From: Theodoxus fluviatilis
Lineage: Eukaryota > Mollusca > Gastropoda > Cycloneritida > Neritidae
Assembly: GCA_034096865.1 (NCBI GenBank)
Contig: JAWQFJ010016505.1
Span: 110,001 to 157,500, forward strand
Reading direction: 5' to 3'
Length of the DNA: 47,500 nt
Positions 36,976 through 47,292 of this stretch are shown here, in pieces (position 1 is the stretch's first letter; each line of letters starts with the position of its first letter). Below the pieces are notes generated by a model. It saw nothing but the letters and a program-made list of their open reading frames with translations, was not told the origin of the DNA and searched no databases. A program made the translations under genes and the position numbers.

Positions 36976-37827
36976 GACTCACATGCTTGACCTTGACCTT
37001 TATATTACTTTGACCTCCAGGTGACCTTCAAGGTCAAGGTCAAACAACTAAACCTACCAATGATATCATACACTAAGAAATGCTTTACACATTTTTCCTA
37101 CCAAAATACATGTGAACTTGACCCAATGTCAAGGTCATCCAAGGTCATGCAACACAAAGCTGGTAATTCAAGACATAGGAAGCACAATGGTGCTTATTGG
37201 CACTTTCTACCATGAGATATGGTCACTTTTAGTGGTTCACTACCCCATTTTGGTCACATTTCATAAGGGTCAAAGTGACCTTGACCTTGATGATATGTAA
37301 CCAAATGTGTCTCATGATAAAAGTATAACATGTGCCCCACATAATTATTAAGTTTGAAACAGTTATCTTCCATAGTTCAGGGTCAAGGTCACTTCAAAAT
37401 ATGTATACAATCCAACTTTGAAGAGCTCCTGTGACCTTGACCTTGAAGCAAGGTCAACCAAGTTGGTATCAAAAGATAGGGATTACTTTTTTTATATATA
37501 CCATATATAGGTCAGGTATCCAATCTCAAAAACTTCAGAGAAAATTGAGAAAATGTGAAACATGACTGTTTTTTAGACAACATTTATGACCCCTGCGACC
37601 TTGACCTTGAAGCAAGGACAAGTCACTATGTAAGTATTTTAAGGCCTTGTCATCATACACCATCATGCCACATTTTGTATTGATAGACTTAATAGTCTCC
37701 GAGAAACATCCAACGTTAAAGTTTTCGGACGCCCTGACGCCCGGACGCCCGGACGCCTGGACGCCCGGACGCCCGGACGGACGAAACGGGTGAGTACATA
37801 GACTCACTTTTGCTTCCCATGTGAGTC
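36976..37827. mobile_element. Non-autonomous element with GACTCACATG ends and AAGGTCA motifs
   Basis: It interrupts LINE C between linker codons (left part ends in the equivalent of WYEEGEKNSAYF, right part resumes at LEKRHY). GACTCACATG at 36976-36985 is matched by CATGTGAGTC at 37818-37827, a 10-bp terminal inverted repeat. The latter also pairs with GACTCAC at 37801 to form a hairpin. The interior holds about 14 copies of AAGGTCA/TGACCTT (for example 36988, 36994, 37022, 37030, 37036, 37131, 37141, 37276, 37282, 37385, 37432, 37438, 37450, 37602). Near the right end is a tandem GGACGCCC run (37735-37785). No protein frame. Transposon class is unknown; true ends may extend a few tens of bases beyond the inverted repeat on the left. 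Confidence 0.75.
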
Positions 37828-39019
37828 AAAAATAGGCACTGTTCTTTTCTCCCTCCTCATACCATCAAGCTTTTGATCTAAACATTACTCCTTTAATCAT
37901 TTCATCTCTCTCACCGTTTCCAACTCCTTTTTTTCCTTTCAGCAGCTTTACTTGTGCTTCATTGGTTCCGTTTTCCCTCTCCACTTCAATCTCTAGGTTA
38001 CTGATAGTTTCTTTCAATTCTTTTTCTGTTTTTTGTCTTTCTTTCGCACACCTTTTTGAATAATTGATTGTTGCCTGCCTAATGCACATTAACAAATAAT
38101 CAACAAAAAGTATTGTATATATTGTTATGTGAATTTCCTCCAGTGGAACTTTGTGCAACATTTCTCTAGAATAAGGAAAGGCTTCATATTCATCGGCCAC
38201 TTTCTTGATTGTTTCCTTTACAATATTAACGTATATTTTATCTCTTAGTAGCCTTGCGTTGAATTTCCAGAACCCCTGTCCCCTTTCTTCAGATTTCATA
38301 AAAGCTAAGGAAACCACGGAATGATCTGTTCTGTAACCAATGCCAATGTCTGTCTTAGACACTGAATTTGCTAACCCTTTCGAGCATAAAAAGAAGTCAA
38401 GTCTTGCCTGCTTTCTAAAATTACCCACTCTGCATGTATACCGCCTTGTATCAGGATGTATTTTCCTCCATATATCTACAAACCCAAATGTATCCATGTT
38501 GGTCAAAACTACATCTCTGGCCTTTTTAATGTTTAAATTAACATACTTTCTGGAATCCTTTGATTGATCCATTATTAGATTCCAGCCCCCCCCCCCCCCC
38601 CCCCCCTAGCAGTATATCCTCATTGCCTACCAGATCAATTCTATCAAAAATGCCATGGTAAAACTGGGGATTATCTTCATTTGGTCCATATATATTTCCT
38701 AATGTAAATCGATTATCCCCAAGAGATAAGTCCGCTATAAGAAAAGTATCATCGGGATCACTTATGTATCTATGCAATTTATACTCAAACTTGTTGCTGA
38801 AAAGAATAGCCACCCATCTCAATCTGCTAGTATTCGAAGCCACTAGACCTTCATAACCCCATTTAAGAATAGGTTTTTGCACGACTGCTGCTCAGAATGA
38901 ATGTCCTGTAGCATCAATACTGATGGTTGCTGATCCTGAAGATAGTTCAGAACATCTCTTTGCTTTACAGCGTCAGCTAGCCCTCTGCAATGCATTGTTA
39001 CAACCTTGATATCAAGCAT
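37828..39019 (-). pseudogene. LINE C endonuclease and start of linker
   Basis: The likely ORF2 start is ATG at 39019-39017: MLDIKVVTMHCRGLADAVKQ, an endonuclease N-terminus, then VLMLQDIHSE with the catalytic acidic segment. A frame change near 38881 leads to frame 38538-38882 (GYEGLVASNTSRLRWVAILF, TLGNIYGPNEDN, EDILLGG). There a 22-base homopolymer (38586-38607) replaces the GDW/FN motif. Frame 37865-38572 continues with RLDFFLCS, GYRTDHSVVSLAF (catalytic Asp-His) and a Lys/Glu-rich linker ending RSKA, a TGA, then WYEEGEKNSAYF up to the insertion. Two or three frame breaks. Confidence 0.87.
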
Positions 39020-40046
39020 AAGTAAATGTTAAGAAATTCAAAACGCTTCCGTCCATATCACAACATGACTCTCATACAAAAGACCTTCTGCTCCCAACCT
39101 ATGGTTCGTTAATTCACTGGTACGATAACTAAGATGCTTTTCATTTCGGCCGCTACCCACTAACATACTACAACATGACAAACAGCCGTGGTTGCACACA
39201 TTTAACTCACAGATCCAACAATTGACGAAAAGGAAACAAAGGTGAGTGGGGATGGGGATTGAAAACAAAAAAGCAAAGCAAAAACAAAGATAAAAAGGAA
39301 AAAACAAAAGGGGACAAAAGAACATTTCGAAACGAAAACGATGAGCAGTGCCTCAAGGCCTGGCCCATCCCAGCCCTGCCCCAGCCTATCTCCAAATCAT
39401 TTGCGTACAACACGTGCACATAAGTAATGAAATCACCACAGACAGTAAATCATAAATGAAGTATGAAATTATCTACTGCATATCAATGTAAACAACATGA
39501 AACTTTCAATCTGATAAATACGACAAAGAAATGCTGAAATACAACTTACAAACAAAAATCCACCTAATTGCAAACGAACTCTCTGCATTAAACATTCAAG
39601 TCAAGTTCGATAACAGAAAGAAGAGTATCAACATTGCATCACCTACCTGGCACCACGAAACACAATCCCTGGCGTCATCTCGTCCTTATCCAAGGTAAAG
39701 CACAACATTCCAGAGAAGTATTGTCACACAAAATGTAGCTCCTGTCATTGAACTCCTTTTCACATCACCCGGTACGCACGAAAAAAAGGCGAAACGTTTG
39801 AAATTCACGACGACGGCAATTTCTTTACACTGCATTGCCACGATCAAACCGTGCATTCCAATAACAATAATGCACCTACAACACTTAAGTGTTCGTGAAT
39901 TTGCAAATCAAAGCTAGCTCCAAGTATAATATTAGAGACAACACAACCCTGACCGCGTATTTGTCCAGCCATATGTCTGTCTGCCCATTTAGTCAACCTC
40001 TCTGCCTCATCTTCCATTTACCGGAATCAGAGGAGAGCTGCACGCC
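39020..40046. other. Unassigned sequence upstream of LINE C
   Basis: AT-rich mixed DNA. It would contain the LINE C 5' UTR or ORF1 if present, but I see no coiled-coil or RNA-binding ORF1-like frame. Minus-strand frames of 70-95 codons at 39038-39419 read Phe/Ser/Leu-rich sequence from an A-rich strand and are not convincing. Confidence 0.4.
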
Positions 40047-40812
40047 GTGTAGCGTGGAAAATAGTGACCCGTGGAAAACAGTTACCGGAAGTCATCGCAG
40101 AGTTATCTGCTCGGGACGTGCTGAAAATTCTACTCTAAAAAGAGACGGCACCCGCCACTCCGCCTGACTGACTTGGCACACCCGGGGAGTTATGCTAAGA
40201 TCCGGCCGCGTTAATATATCTGCGTTTTGTGACAAACGTCTTGCTCGGCGGTACTGTACTCCATGCACCTTAACGGTGCGCGTGATTCGGGTGTAATCTT
40301 AAGCTAAACGACGTTTATTGGCGCTGCTGAAATGGTCGAAGTCGGAAACATTCGGAACGTCGTTTAGCTTAAGATTACACCCGAATCACGCGCACCGTTA
40401 AGGTGCATGGAATACAGTACCGCCGAGCAAGACGTTTGTCACAAAACGTAGATATATTAACGCGGCCGGATCTTAGCATAACTCCCCGGGCGTGCCAAGT
40501 CAGTCAACGGTCGCGTGTTATAAAACCAGACTACAAATAGACTACAGGGAGGTGACTCCCATATTATTTCCGGCAGAGGAGACGGCTTTTCACGGGAAAA
40601 AACTTTTTTGAACGCTACATTATGTGTTAAACGACACAAATGCACCAAAACACAAAAACTCGTAAAGCAACTAATGCGTCGTTTGTCGGGATATATTCCA
40701 TGCGAAGAACAGGTGCAGGAGCGGTAAATCGCATAAAGAGAGAGCCGAGCAGATAACTCTGCGATGACTTCCGGTAACTGTTTTCCACGGGTCACTATTT
40801 TCCACGCTACAC
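40047..40812. repeat. 766-bp imperfect palindrome (long inverted repeat)
   Basis: The inner arms are 40165-40315 and 40356-40506, 151 bp each with about three mismatches, around a 40-bp loop. The outer arms are 40047-40114 and 40745-40812, 68 bp each and matching as far as I can check. The left gap between arms is 50 bp, the right gap 238 bp. The simplest reading is an inverted duplication of about 360-430 bp whose left copy lost about 190 bp. It could be a foldback-type element, a head-to-head duplication or a chimeric-read artefact. The 167-codon minus frame 40457-40960 spans the right arm and has no domain I recognise. Confidence 0.92.
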
Positions 40813-42975
40813 GCCACCGCATTCCCACGCAGCTCCGGATGCTCTTCCAGTATCCGGAGTAGAGCGTGGTGCTCAAATTCTGTTCACTCCGTTGCAGCTG
40901 AAGACATTGCGGACTGGGGCTCCTGGGGTTTCGGCTCTGGCCTGTTGCCCGCACCGCCACGGGCTTCTCGCTCTGTGTGGCCTTTTGCGTTGGCGTCGCC
41001 CGCTCCTAGTCGTCCCTGCCCCTTCTGACGCTTTTATACTGGATTAATTCATTTAAGGACGGCTTGTGATAAAGCGTTGCAAAAACAGCTGTTTGCATTG
41101 CTTGCGAAAGTGTGCGTGAGAGATTTGTTTTCCTGGTGCATATCTTGACACCGGCTACGCGTGTATGAATGCGTTGTGACCATCATAGAGAAACTACTTA
41201 CACTTCCCAATGACGGCGGATGTTGCAAGGTACGCGATGTGGTTGAAATTTACCAGAATACAATGGGCATTTATAAGGTGCTTGCTTGAACCTTTCCTCG
41301 AAGGAGAAACGGAGTCCATGCTGGTTTCAACAGCACTGAGGAACAATTTGTCTATTTCTTCAAAAATCATGCATGGACTATTATGCACGTATACGAGACT
41401 TTACAATACTGTTTGAATTTTGTAAATTTGGAAAAGTTGCAATTTTTGTAGTTAAGACAGTTCCACTATCATAATAGGCGTGATTCACTCAAACAAATCC
41501 ACTACAGTAATGACATGAGGTAAATAGCACCTGCCAATTTAGTCACTCAGGTGCCAGTAGGCCTCTGTAGCAACTCTTACGCCCGCAGCAGATGACATCA
41601 TTAAGAGCCTTCTGGCCTCCCGGTCTTCCTGGCTGAACAAATCACGTCCTCAATTTTTGCTAAACACCCCACCTCTACTCCTACCCTCTTTTTCCCCCCT
41701 CATGTCTCTTTCACCTTTTTCCCCTTTCTTCGGCTATCCTTCCCCATCCCTCTTTTGTTCTCTACTTATACTTTTTCCCGTCGGCACCGACGGAAAAAAC
41801 CTTGTCTTGTTGGGGATGGACGTATTCATTTCTCTAAGTGGTTCTCCCAGCTTGCCTGTACGACTCGACTTCCTTTTGTCGCTCACGTCTTTACAGGCGT
41901 TCCTTTTACTCGACAGTCAGTGGAGGTGAGTTCAAAAGCCCAGATCAATGCTGCCAATGGAGTAAAAGCATCAAGGGGTGGGGGCACAGTCCGATGGGAG
42001 ACGCTGGTGAGGGTGAGTAGGTTTGAGTGAGAGAGGGGACGATAGACTGAGAAGGTGAGTGCTTTGTTGTTCTTACTCCATTACTTCTGTGGGTTCTTAG
42101 AAGGTGGATTTTCTGTGGTGCTGAAAGAGGCTTGATGTCTGTCTTGTAACGTCAAAGCCACACACATTTCAAGCACTGTAAGGCTTATACTTGATTAAAA
42201 AGAAATATCACGTGGACAGACTGACGTTCTTGTCACCCTTACTGTTGACGTTTTTCTATTGTTTTGAGATGCAGCATTTATTCGAGATATAAAGTACGCA
42301 CACAAGGGTAGAGCCCTCGTTTGTGATTTTGATGCAATATTGATCGGTGAAAGTAGAAATTAAAGTCGGCCACATTATTCTCTGCCACATACTAAATCAG
42401 AACTAACATAATTGTTTGCCTTTTGATGTAGAACATCAAAAGGTTGCAGAATTTAGTTGAGCTGATAAATATGTTCTTCAAAGCAAGGATCGACTTTGGG
42501 GTTTTCAGGGCTGGTGATCCGATTGTCGGCTGGAATCATGAATTGACTCACTGCATCTGCCTACGCGTTTCGTAAGAGGCAAATAACTAAGGACATCGTG
42601 ACTAGACTTGGTCTTGTTCTAGCGGCTCCATTGGTTTATCGTGATCAATGGCATTAAATAGCCCACAAGGGGTTGATAGGCCGTAAAGCTTTATCTGTCC
42701 ATAATGACTAATAATGTTAGCAAACTATCCAAGCATAGCCTTCAATACACTGGTTTCAGATGAAGACATTAGAAATGTCATCAGAGTTTTACTAATTTGT
42801 ATTTTCGGTTTCCATTCATTTCGTTCGTCAAGCATCCTTACTTTTCAAATGCTATCTTTTCTCTGTCGGCCCTCGAGTTGAAAAATAAAATTGTCTTTAT
42901 ACGCACCTATTATGTCGTGCATCTTTCGAATGCATGAGTATAATATAGCATTCCAAAGAGAAACATTCTCAAGCA
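40813..42975. other. Unassigned 2.2-kb interval
   Basis: Single-copy-looking DNA. Overlapping plus-strand frames at 41657-42030 (90 and 91 codons) include a GAGGTGAGT that would fit a splice donor near 41922. I recognise no domain and see no matching acceptor or exon, so no gene is called. Confidence 0.4.
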
Positions 42976-43140
42976 TCGACACGCGCGCGCGCACGCACGC
43001 ACACACACACACACTCTCTCACACACACACACACGCACACACTCTCACACACACACGCACGCATGCACGCGCGAACACACGAACACACGCACACAAGCAC
43101 ACGAGCCCACACACACACACACACACACACGCACACAAGT
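42976..43140. repeat. (CA)n microsatellite with CG and CT interruptions
   Basis: CGCGCGCACGCACGCACACAC passes into long CA runs broken by CTCT and CGCA. Frames over it (His/Thr or Val/Cys repeats) are readings of the microsatellite. Confidence 0.97.
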
Positions 43141-43182
43141 ACACACAACCGAAGACGCAGCAGTCCGAAGGCCCTTGAGCGG

Positions 43183-43463
43183 CAGGCGAGATGCCGTGAC
43201 AACTGAACTGCGCACCTGAGTGTAAAAAGAGCCAACTAGGCACGTAGGCCGAGGTACGGAGGCATACACAGGATGGCAGACAGACCCACCACCCGCTTCA
43301 ACACAGCGTGGGCTGTACAGCACAAGCAAGCAACTATAGTGTCAGAGGGGAAGAGCAGAGACATCTCGCCTGAAAGGCAACCCCACGGGCCAAGGCTTCA
43401 GTCACCATCAACCAAAGTCGCAGCAGGCGAGATGCCATGACCACTAAACTGCGCGCCTGAGTG
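43183..43463 (-). repeat. Two copies of a 40-bp tRNA-like motif
   Basis: A 40-bp segment at 43183-43222 recurs at 43424-43463 with four mismatches. On the minus strand the second copy reads GGCGCGCAGTTTAGTGGTCA then GGCATCTCGCCTG, which resembles the A-box and anticodon-arm region of a tRNA. An inverted short copy of CATCTCGCCTG is at about 43356. I see no good B-box. These may be SINE heads; the second directly follows the LINE D tail. Confidence 0.5.
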
Positions 43464-43998
43464 CACAATGTATGAATGTATGTATTTTGGCTCTTATATA
43501 GCGCCAATCTCACACCCAAAGGCATGCTCAAGGCGATCAACACGTTCACCCTTTGAATAAAAGAGTTTTTAGCTGTGACTTGAAAGTCTGTATTGAAGGA
43601 GATTTCCTCAGTCTGTCTGGGATATCGTTCCAGAGTTTTGGTCCAACATTCGAGAATGCTCTCTCTCCAGATCTCTTAGTGTTGTAGCGTGGCACATGGA
43701 GTAATGACTGCGCCGAAGATATGAGATCCCTCTTAGGCTTATAAGTCTTGAGGAGCTCAACCAGATACAGCAGGGCCAAACCATTGATGCACTTGACCAC
43801 ATGACACAGTGTTTTGAACACAATACGTTGGTGGGCAGGCAGCCAGTGTAGCTCTCGAAGGATGGGTGTTATGTGATAACGCCTAGGTGGACGTTTCACT
43901 ATACGTGCTGCGGTGTTCTGCACTTGTTGAAGTCTTCGGAGATGTTCTTGGGTTTCACCTAACAGAAGGCTATTGCAGTAATCAGGATTAGACATCAC
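43464..43998 (-). mobile_element. LINE D: 5'-truncated CR1/L2-like LINE tail
   Basis: It comprises the C-terminal ORF2 coding end (43546-43998) and a short 3' UTR. On the minus strand the UTR reads GCCTTGAGCATGCCTTTGGG and then GGCGCTATATAAGAGCC, the typical CR1/L2-type 3' end, followed by an ATACATACATTCATACATTG tail. The element is truncated at about 43998, before the RT catalytic motifs. Confidence 0.88.
43546..43998 (-). pseudogene. C-terminal fragment of a CR1/L2-like ORF2 protein
   Basis: A 150-codon open frame with PDYCNSLLLGETQEHLRRLQ, VQNTAARIVKRPPRRYHITP, ELHWLPAHQRIVFKTLCHVV, AFSNVGPKLWNDIPDRLRKS and FKSQLKTLLFKG. These are the conserved blocks after the RT thumb in CR1/L2 ORF2. 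The frame is intact to its natural stop at 43546, so this copy may be comparatively young, but it lacks the endonuclease and RT. The same terminal FK-x3-KT-x-LF signature ends the nested fragment at 21881. Confidence 0.9.
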
Positions 43999-45018
43999 CT
44001 ATTGAGATATTCTCCATTTATCCTATTTTCCCCGTCGTTCTTGTACTCACCTTCCTCGTGGCAACTTCATGCGCTCCCTGCCTTGTTTAGGACAAGCAGT
44101 AAAGCCCTTGTAAAATGTTTACTTTACCCAAAACTTGTGAAAGGTGCATGTAAATTATCGGCAGTCTACGTGCATTCACATTCGTGTGAATCAGAGATGT
44201 TGTTGTTGCTGTTCCTCGTTTGTTTGTTTTTAAGTAAAGCTCCATTGAAGGGTTCTAGTATTACATAATTTGCTGCCGCGCTCTCTCCAATGGATAACCA
44301 GGGTTTCGTTTTTGAGACCGAGGGTGAAGTTTTAATTTTAGCAAAACAACAGACCACATGGGAAGACACTTCCGTTCATTACTTATGGTCTTGTGAGTCT
44401 TCACAGGCGTAAAAGGCTAGACCCTCACCGGCGAAGGAGAAAACTGAGATGAGTTTCTCAGTGCAGGATACGCTGTCAAAATTAGTATTAGGCAATCCTA
44501 ATCACGTGCGTTTCGTTTTAGAAGGTGTTCAAACCATTCATCCGCTTGCCCCTAGCGAATAACATTTTTCTTGGATTAGATAAAAAGCAGAGTCGCTACC
44601 CGACGGACGAGTAAATGAAAAAAAGACAAGATATGATAGAATAAAGTATTTTGATGCTGGTGACAACTGTCGCGGAATGAGGGGGGGCAAAAGGATTCTC
44701 GCTAAAACTGTCTTTGACTTATTACGTGACGGATATGCAAATATTGGAATAGCATCAAAATGTTTTATTTCATCTTTGTTTTTAATATTATACTCGCCAG
44801 TCGGGGGGCGACTCCTTAGTTTAATTTAGTCCAAATACATTGTTATTCCTTGCCGACGAGCAGGCGAATGGTTTCAACGTCTTTTGAAACGAAACGTGCC
44901 TCATTTGGAATGCCCTTGTACGAACTGCCAGCGTGTCCCAGTCCTGAGAAACGCCTCTGAAGAGCAGCATACGACCAGAGCCACTCCAAGTCCTCTCATC
45001 GGCGGAGATCCCTGGCTG
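43999..45018. other. Unassigned interval
   Basis: Mixed DNA without recognisable features. The frames of 67-115 codons on both strands overlap each other and show no domain. Confidence 0.4.
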
Positions 45019-45146
45019 CAGGGGTTCAGGGGACTCTTCCAGTCCTTCAGCCAGGGGCGGGCACAAGGAGCCAGAGATGCTACAGGGGTTCAGGGGACTC
45101 TTCCAGTCCTTCAGCCAGGGGCGGGCACAAGGAGCCAGAGATGCTA
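45019..45146. repeat. 64-bp tandem duplication
   Basis: Two adjacent 64-bp copies start at 45019 (CAGGGGTTCAGGGGACTC) and 45083, and appear identical; a third begins at 45147 but diverges after CAGGGG. The copies add 64 bp, which changes the reading frame, so a coding origin is unlikely. Confidence 0.93.
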
Positions 45147-45539
45147 CAGGGGCTTTGGGACAGGGTCAAATGGTGTAGATCTACACGCACACTCAAGCCA
45201 GCCTGGAAGATGGGGCCCAACACCGAACTGATTGCCAATCCCCATGTCCAACCCCACCAAGTATCATCACTCGCATTTACCAATCACACAGCAAACCCCA
45301 CCAAGCCCTCTCTCAGTATTTCTCCTGGCAAGATCTTCAGAGCGCAAAAGGAAGAGTGCTACTTCATATTATTTAAAGAACACTCTATTAAAGGATGTTT
45401 TCAAAATACACAAGCATATAATTGGAAAATACCGACTACTGCGAAATGAGTGGCACATCAAACACTTTCCGATCAACTGGTGCCAGAAGGCTTGCATTCG
45501 TCATCCCACTTGGAACCTACTGCCTTCCACTTTGAATGC
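45147..45539. other. Unassigned interval before the 21-bp array
   Basis: The first part of a 190-codon plus-strand frame (45232-45804) lies here. It has no recognisable domain, and most of its length comes from the downstream array. Confidence 0.4.
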
Positions 45540-45803
45540 TGTACGTCACACTTGTAACGTGCTACGTCACACTTGTAACGTGCTACGTCACACTTGCAAC
45601 GTGCCACGTCACACTTGTAACGTGCTACGTCACACTTGTAACGTGCTACGTCACACTTGCAACGTGCCACGTTACACTTGTAACGTGCCACGTCACACCT
45701 GTAACGTGCTACGTCACACTTGCAACGTGCTACGTCACACTTGTAACGTGCCACGTCACACTTGTAATGTGCTACGTCGCACTTGTAACGTGCTACGTCA
45801 CTA
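45540..45803. repeat. 21-bp tandem array with ACGTCAC cores
   Basis: About 12.6 copies of CTACGTCACACTTGTAACGTG with few substitutions (TAC/CAC, TGT/TGC). Eleven units hold ACGTCAC, the reverse complement of the CRE/ATF half-site TGACGT; most also hold AACGTG. Because 21 is a multiple of three, both strands stay open: plus reads a seven-residue NVLRHTC repeat, minus reads ARYKCDV. Just outside is a perfect GTCACGTGAC palindrome (45811-45820), an E-box core. I treat it as a minisatellite; protein coding is possible but unsupported. Confidence 0.95.
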
Positions 45804-47212
45804 AATCCAAGTCACGTGACCTTCTCCACTGATTCAGTACCGAAAGCGAGAGCACTAATCGGCATCAAACACAAAGTTTCAATTTTTCATGGAAAACAAA
45901 TATTTCAAACAAGATGTGCAGTCTGAATATACAAGTATTTTCATTTCTGTTTTATTTCTGGGGAAATAATACTTCACACTTTTCCCTTTTACTCTTGCCA
46001 GAAGTCTCTCAACAGATGACATATTTTACAGTTTCCGTGACGTCATCAACTAGGAAACATGTGTCAGTCTCTCTTTCCTCCATCGCCATCTCCCTTTCTC
46101 TTCCCTTTCTTCTCCCCTGCATCACCCCCCCCCCCTCCCCTCCTTCTCTCCATTCTTTCCAACTCTTGCAGCCTTCTTTTGGGTAACCTTCCACGTCCTT
46201 GACAATAAATTGAAAAACCAGTCACCAGCAACGTGGCTACATTTTCTATACCCTTGCCACGTGTCATTGCTGTTCTGTGCTGATAGAACAAAGTGTTCCG
46301 GACACTGACGACCTTGGGTATGTCAGTTCTTTGAGGCTGTTAAAAAACCATTAAGTACCCCAACAGTGATGTTGAATATATGAGCTGTCAAGAGACCATT
46401 TCCCGAATCATTCAACTTTGACGAATGGAGTGCCTTGACACAGCTGCAGTGGGTGTATTGATTCTCCCAGTTCACGGGGGACTCGGCTAGCCTTACCAGA
46501 GGCACACTGTGCAGAAATAAACGATTCCTGTCCAAAACCTAGAGCGGTCCTCGGGCATCCTGATAAAAGCCGTGACTTGTTAGTAGGCTTGCGAATCACC
46601 AGAGCAACGGGGGAAAATCAACCTGCAAGTGAAAGATTGGAAATGAGCCAGGGTTGTCAGGGGCGGATGTGTCCGCAAAGGAGACCTGACGTCTGCTTAA
46701 TTCAGACCGACCCCTGCACGGTGGGAGCAGTGACCCAGCGTGAAGGTATCCGTGTTCTTAAGCTTGTCGATGGTGTCGACCCCAGCACTGTGCCAGGGAT
46801 CATTGTGATCGACATCGTATTTGTAGACGTAGCAGTGTAAGACAATTGTAGTACGGGCAGAAAGAGTCGTGATAACGTGAATAACAATTATGTTTCCTTT
46901 GTAATCGATGTCCGTGACATTGATCGGTTGCGTCTTGCAAATTTAGCATAATGCTTGCAAAGATTACCCATCACCTCATAGACAAAAGAAAAACGTCCTT
47001 GTTCCAATTATGACTTTCAAAACTAATCTTTCACCGGAAAAAAATCCAAAAAACCCGCAAACCAAATCTGATAGAATGAAATGCTTAGAATACTCACCCA
47101 AGCAAGCAAACGATAGAGACTTCAGTTCAGAAGCCATCCATGAGATTAAAATTCCACGAAAGTCTGGCCCATGAAAAATGTACCAACGTCGGATCCTGCG
47201 CGGAAAAGGCTG
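45804..47212. other. Unassigned interval
   Basis: Mixed DNA with a C-rich run near 46126-46139. The plus frame 46577-46840 (87 codons) and the minus-strand frames are not recognised. Confidence 0.4.
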
Positions 47213-47292
47213 TGGGAGAGGGGGGGGGGGGGTGAGTGAGGAGTGAGGGGGGAGTAAGTCGGGGGTAAGTGGGGGTGAGTGGGGGTTGGTGG
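47213..47292. repeat. G-rich tract with quadruplex-type runs
   Basis: It contains a G run of about 14 followed by GTGAGTGAGGAGTG and then several G5-G6 runs separated by TAAGTC, TAAGT, TGAGT. It fits the G-quadruplex consensus on the plus strand. The minus-strand frames of 106-159 codons here are Pro/Thr/Ser readings of this tract. Confidence 0.85.

Larger units (their letters stand above)
34472..39019 (-). mobile_element. LINE C: L1/Tx1-like non-LTR retrotransposon, inactive
   Basis: On the minus strand it runs endonuclease (start at 39019), linker, reverse transcriptase, C-terminal region. The RT has NWRPITLLN, VDFEKAFD and RGTRQGDPLS, and the C-terminus has an LEHLFVDC segment. These are features of L1/Tx1-type ORF2 proteins, clearly different from the two families at 13925-29000. 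An 852-bp foreign element at 36976-37827 interrupts the linker. Frameshifts occur in the endonuclease, at the start of RT and after it, and the RT active site is mutated. No ORF1 is recognisable upstream (39020-40046). Confidence 0.92.

Noticed and set aside
40457..40960. 167-codon minus-strand frame as a host gene
   Set aside because: It begins outside and runs through the right arm of the palindrome, has no recognised domain, and its left-arm counterpart is not open in the same way.
41657..42030. Possible exon with splice donor at about 41922
   Set aside because: Only a GAGGTGAGT match; no domain, no acceptor, and competing frames overlap.
45232..45804. 190-codon frame with 7-residue repeats as a structural or antifreeze-like protein
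   Set aside because: The frame is open because the unit is 21 bp; the N-terminal 100 codons show no domain or signal peptide, and the opposite strand is equally open.
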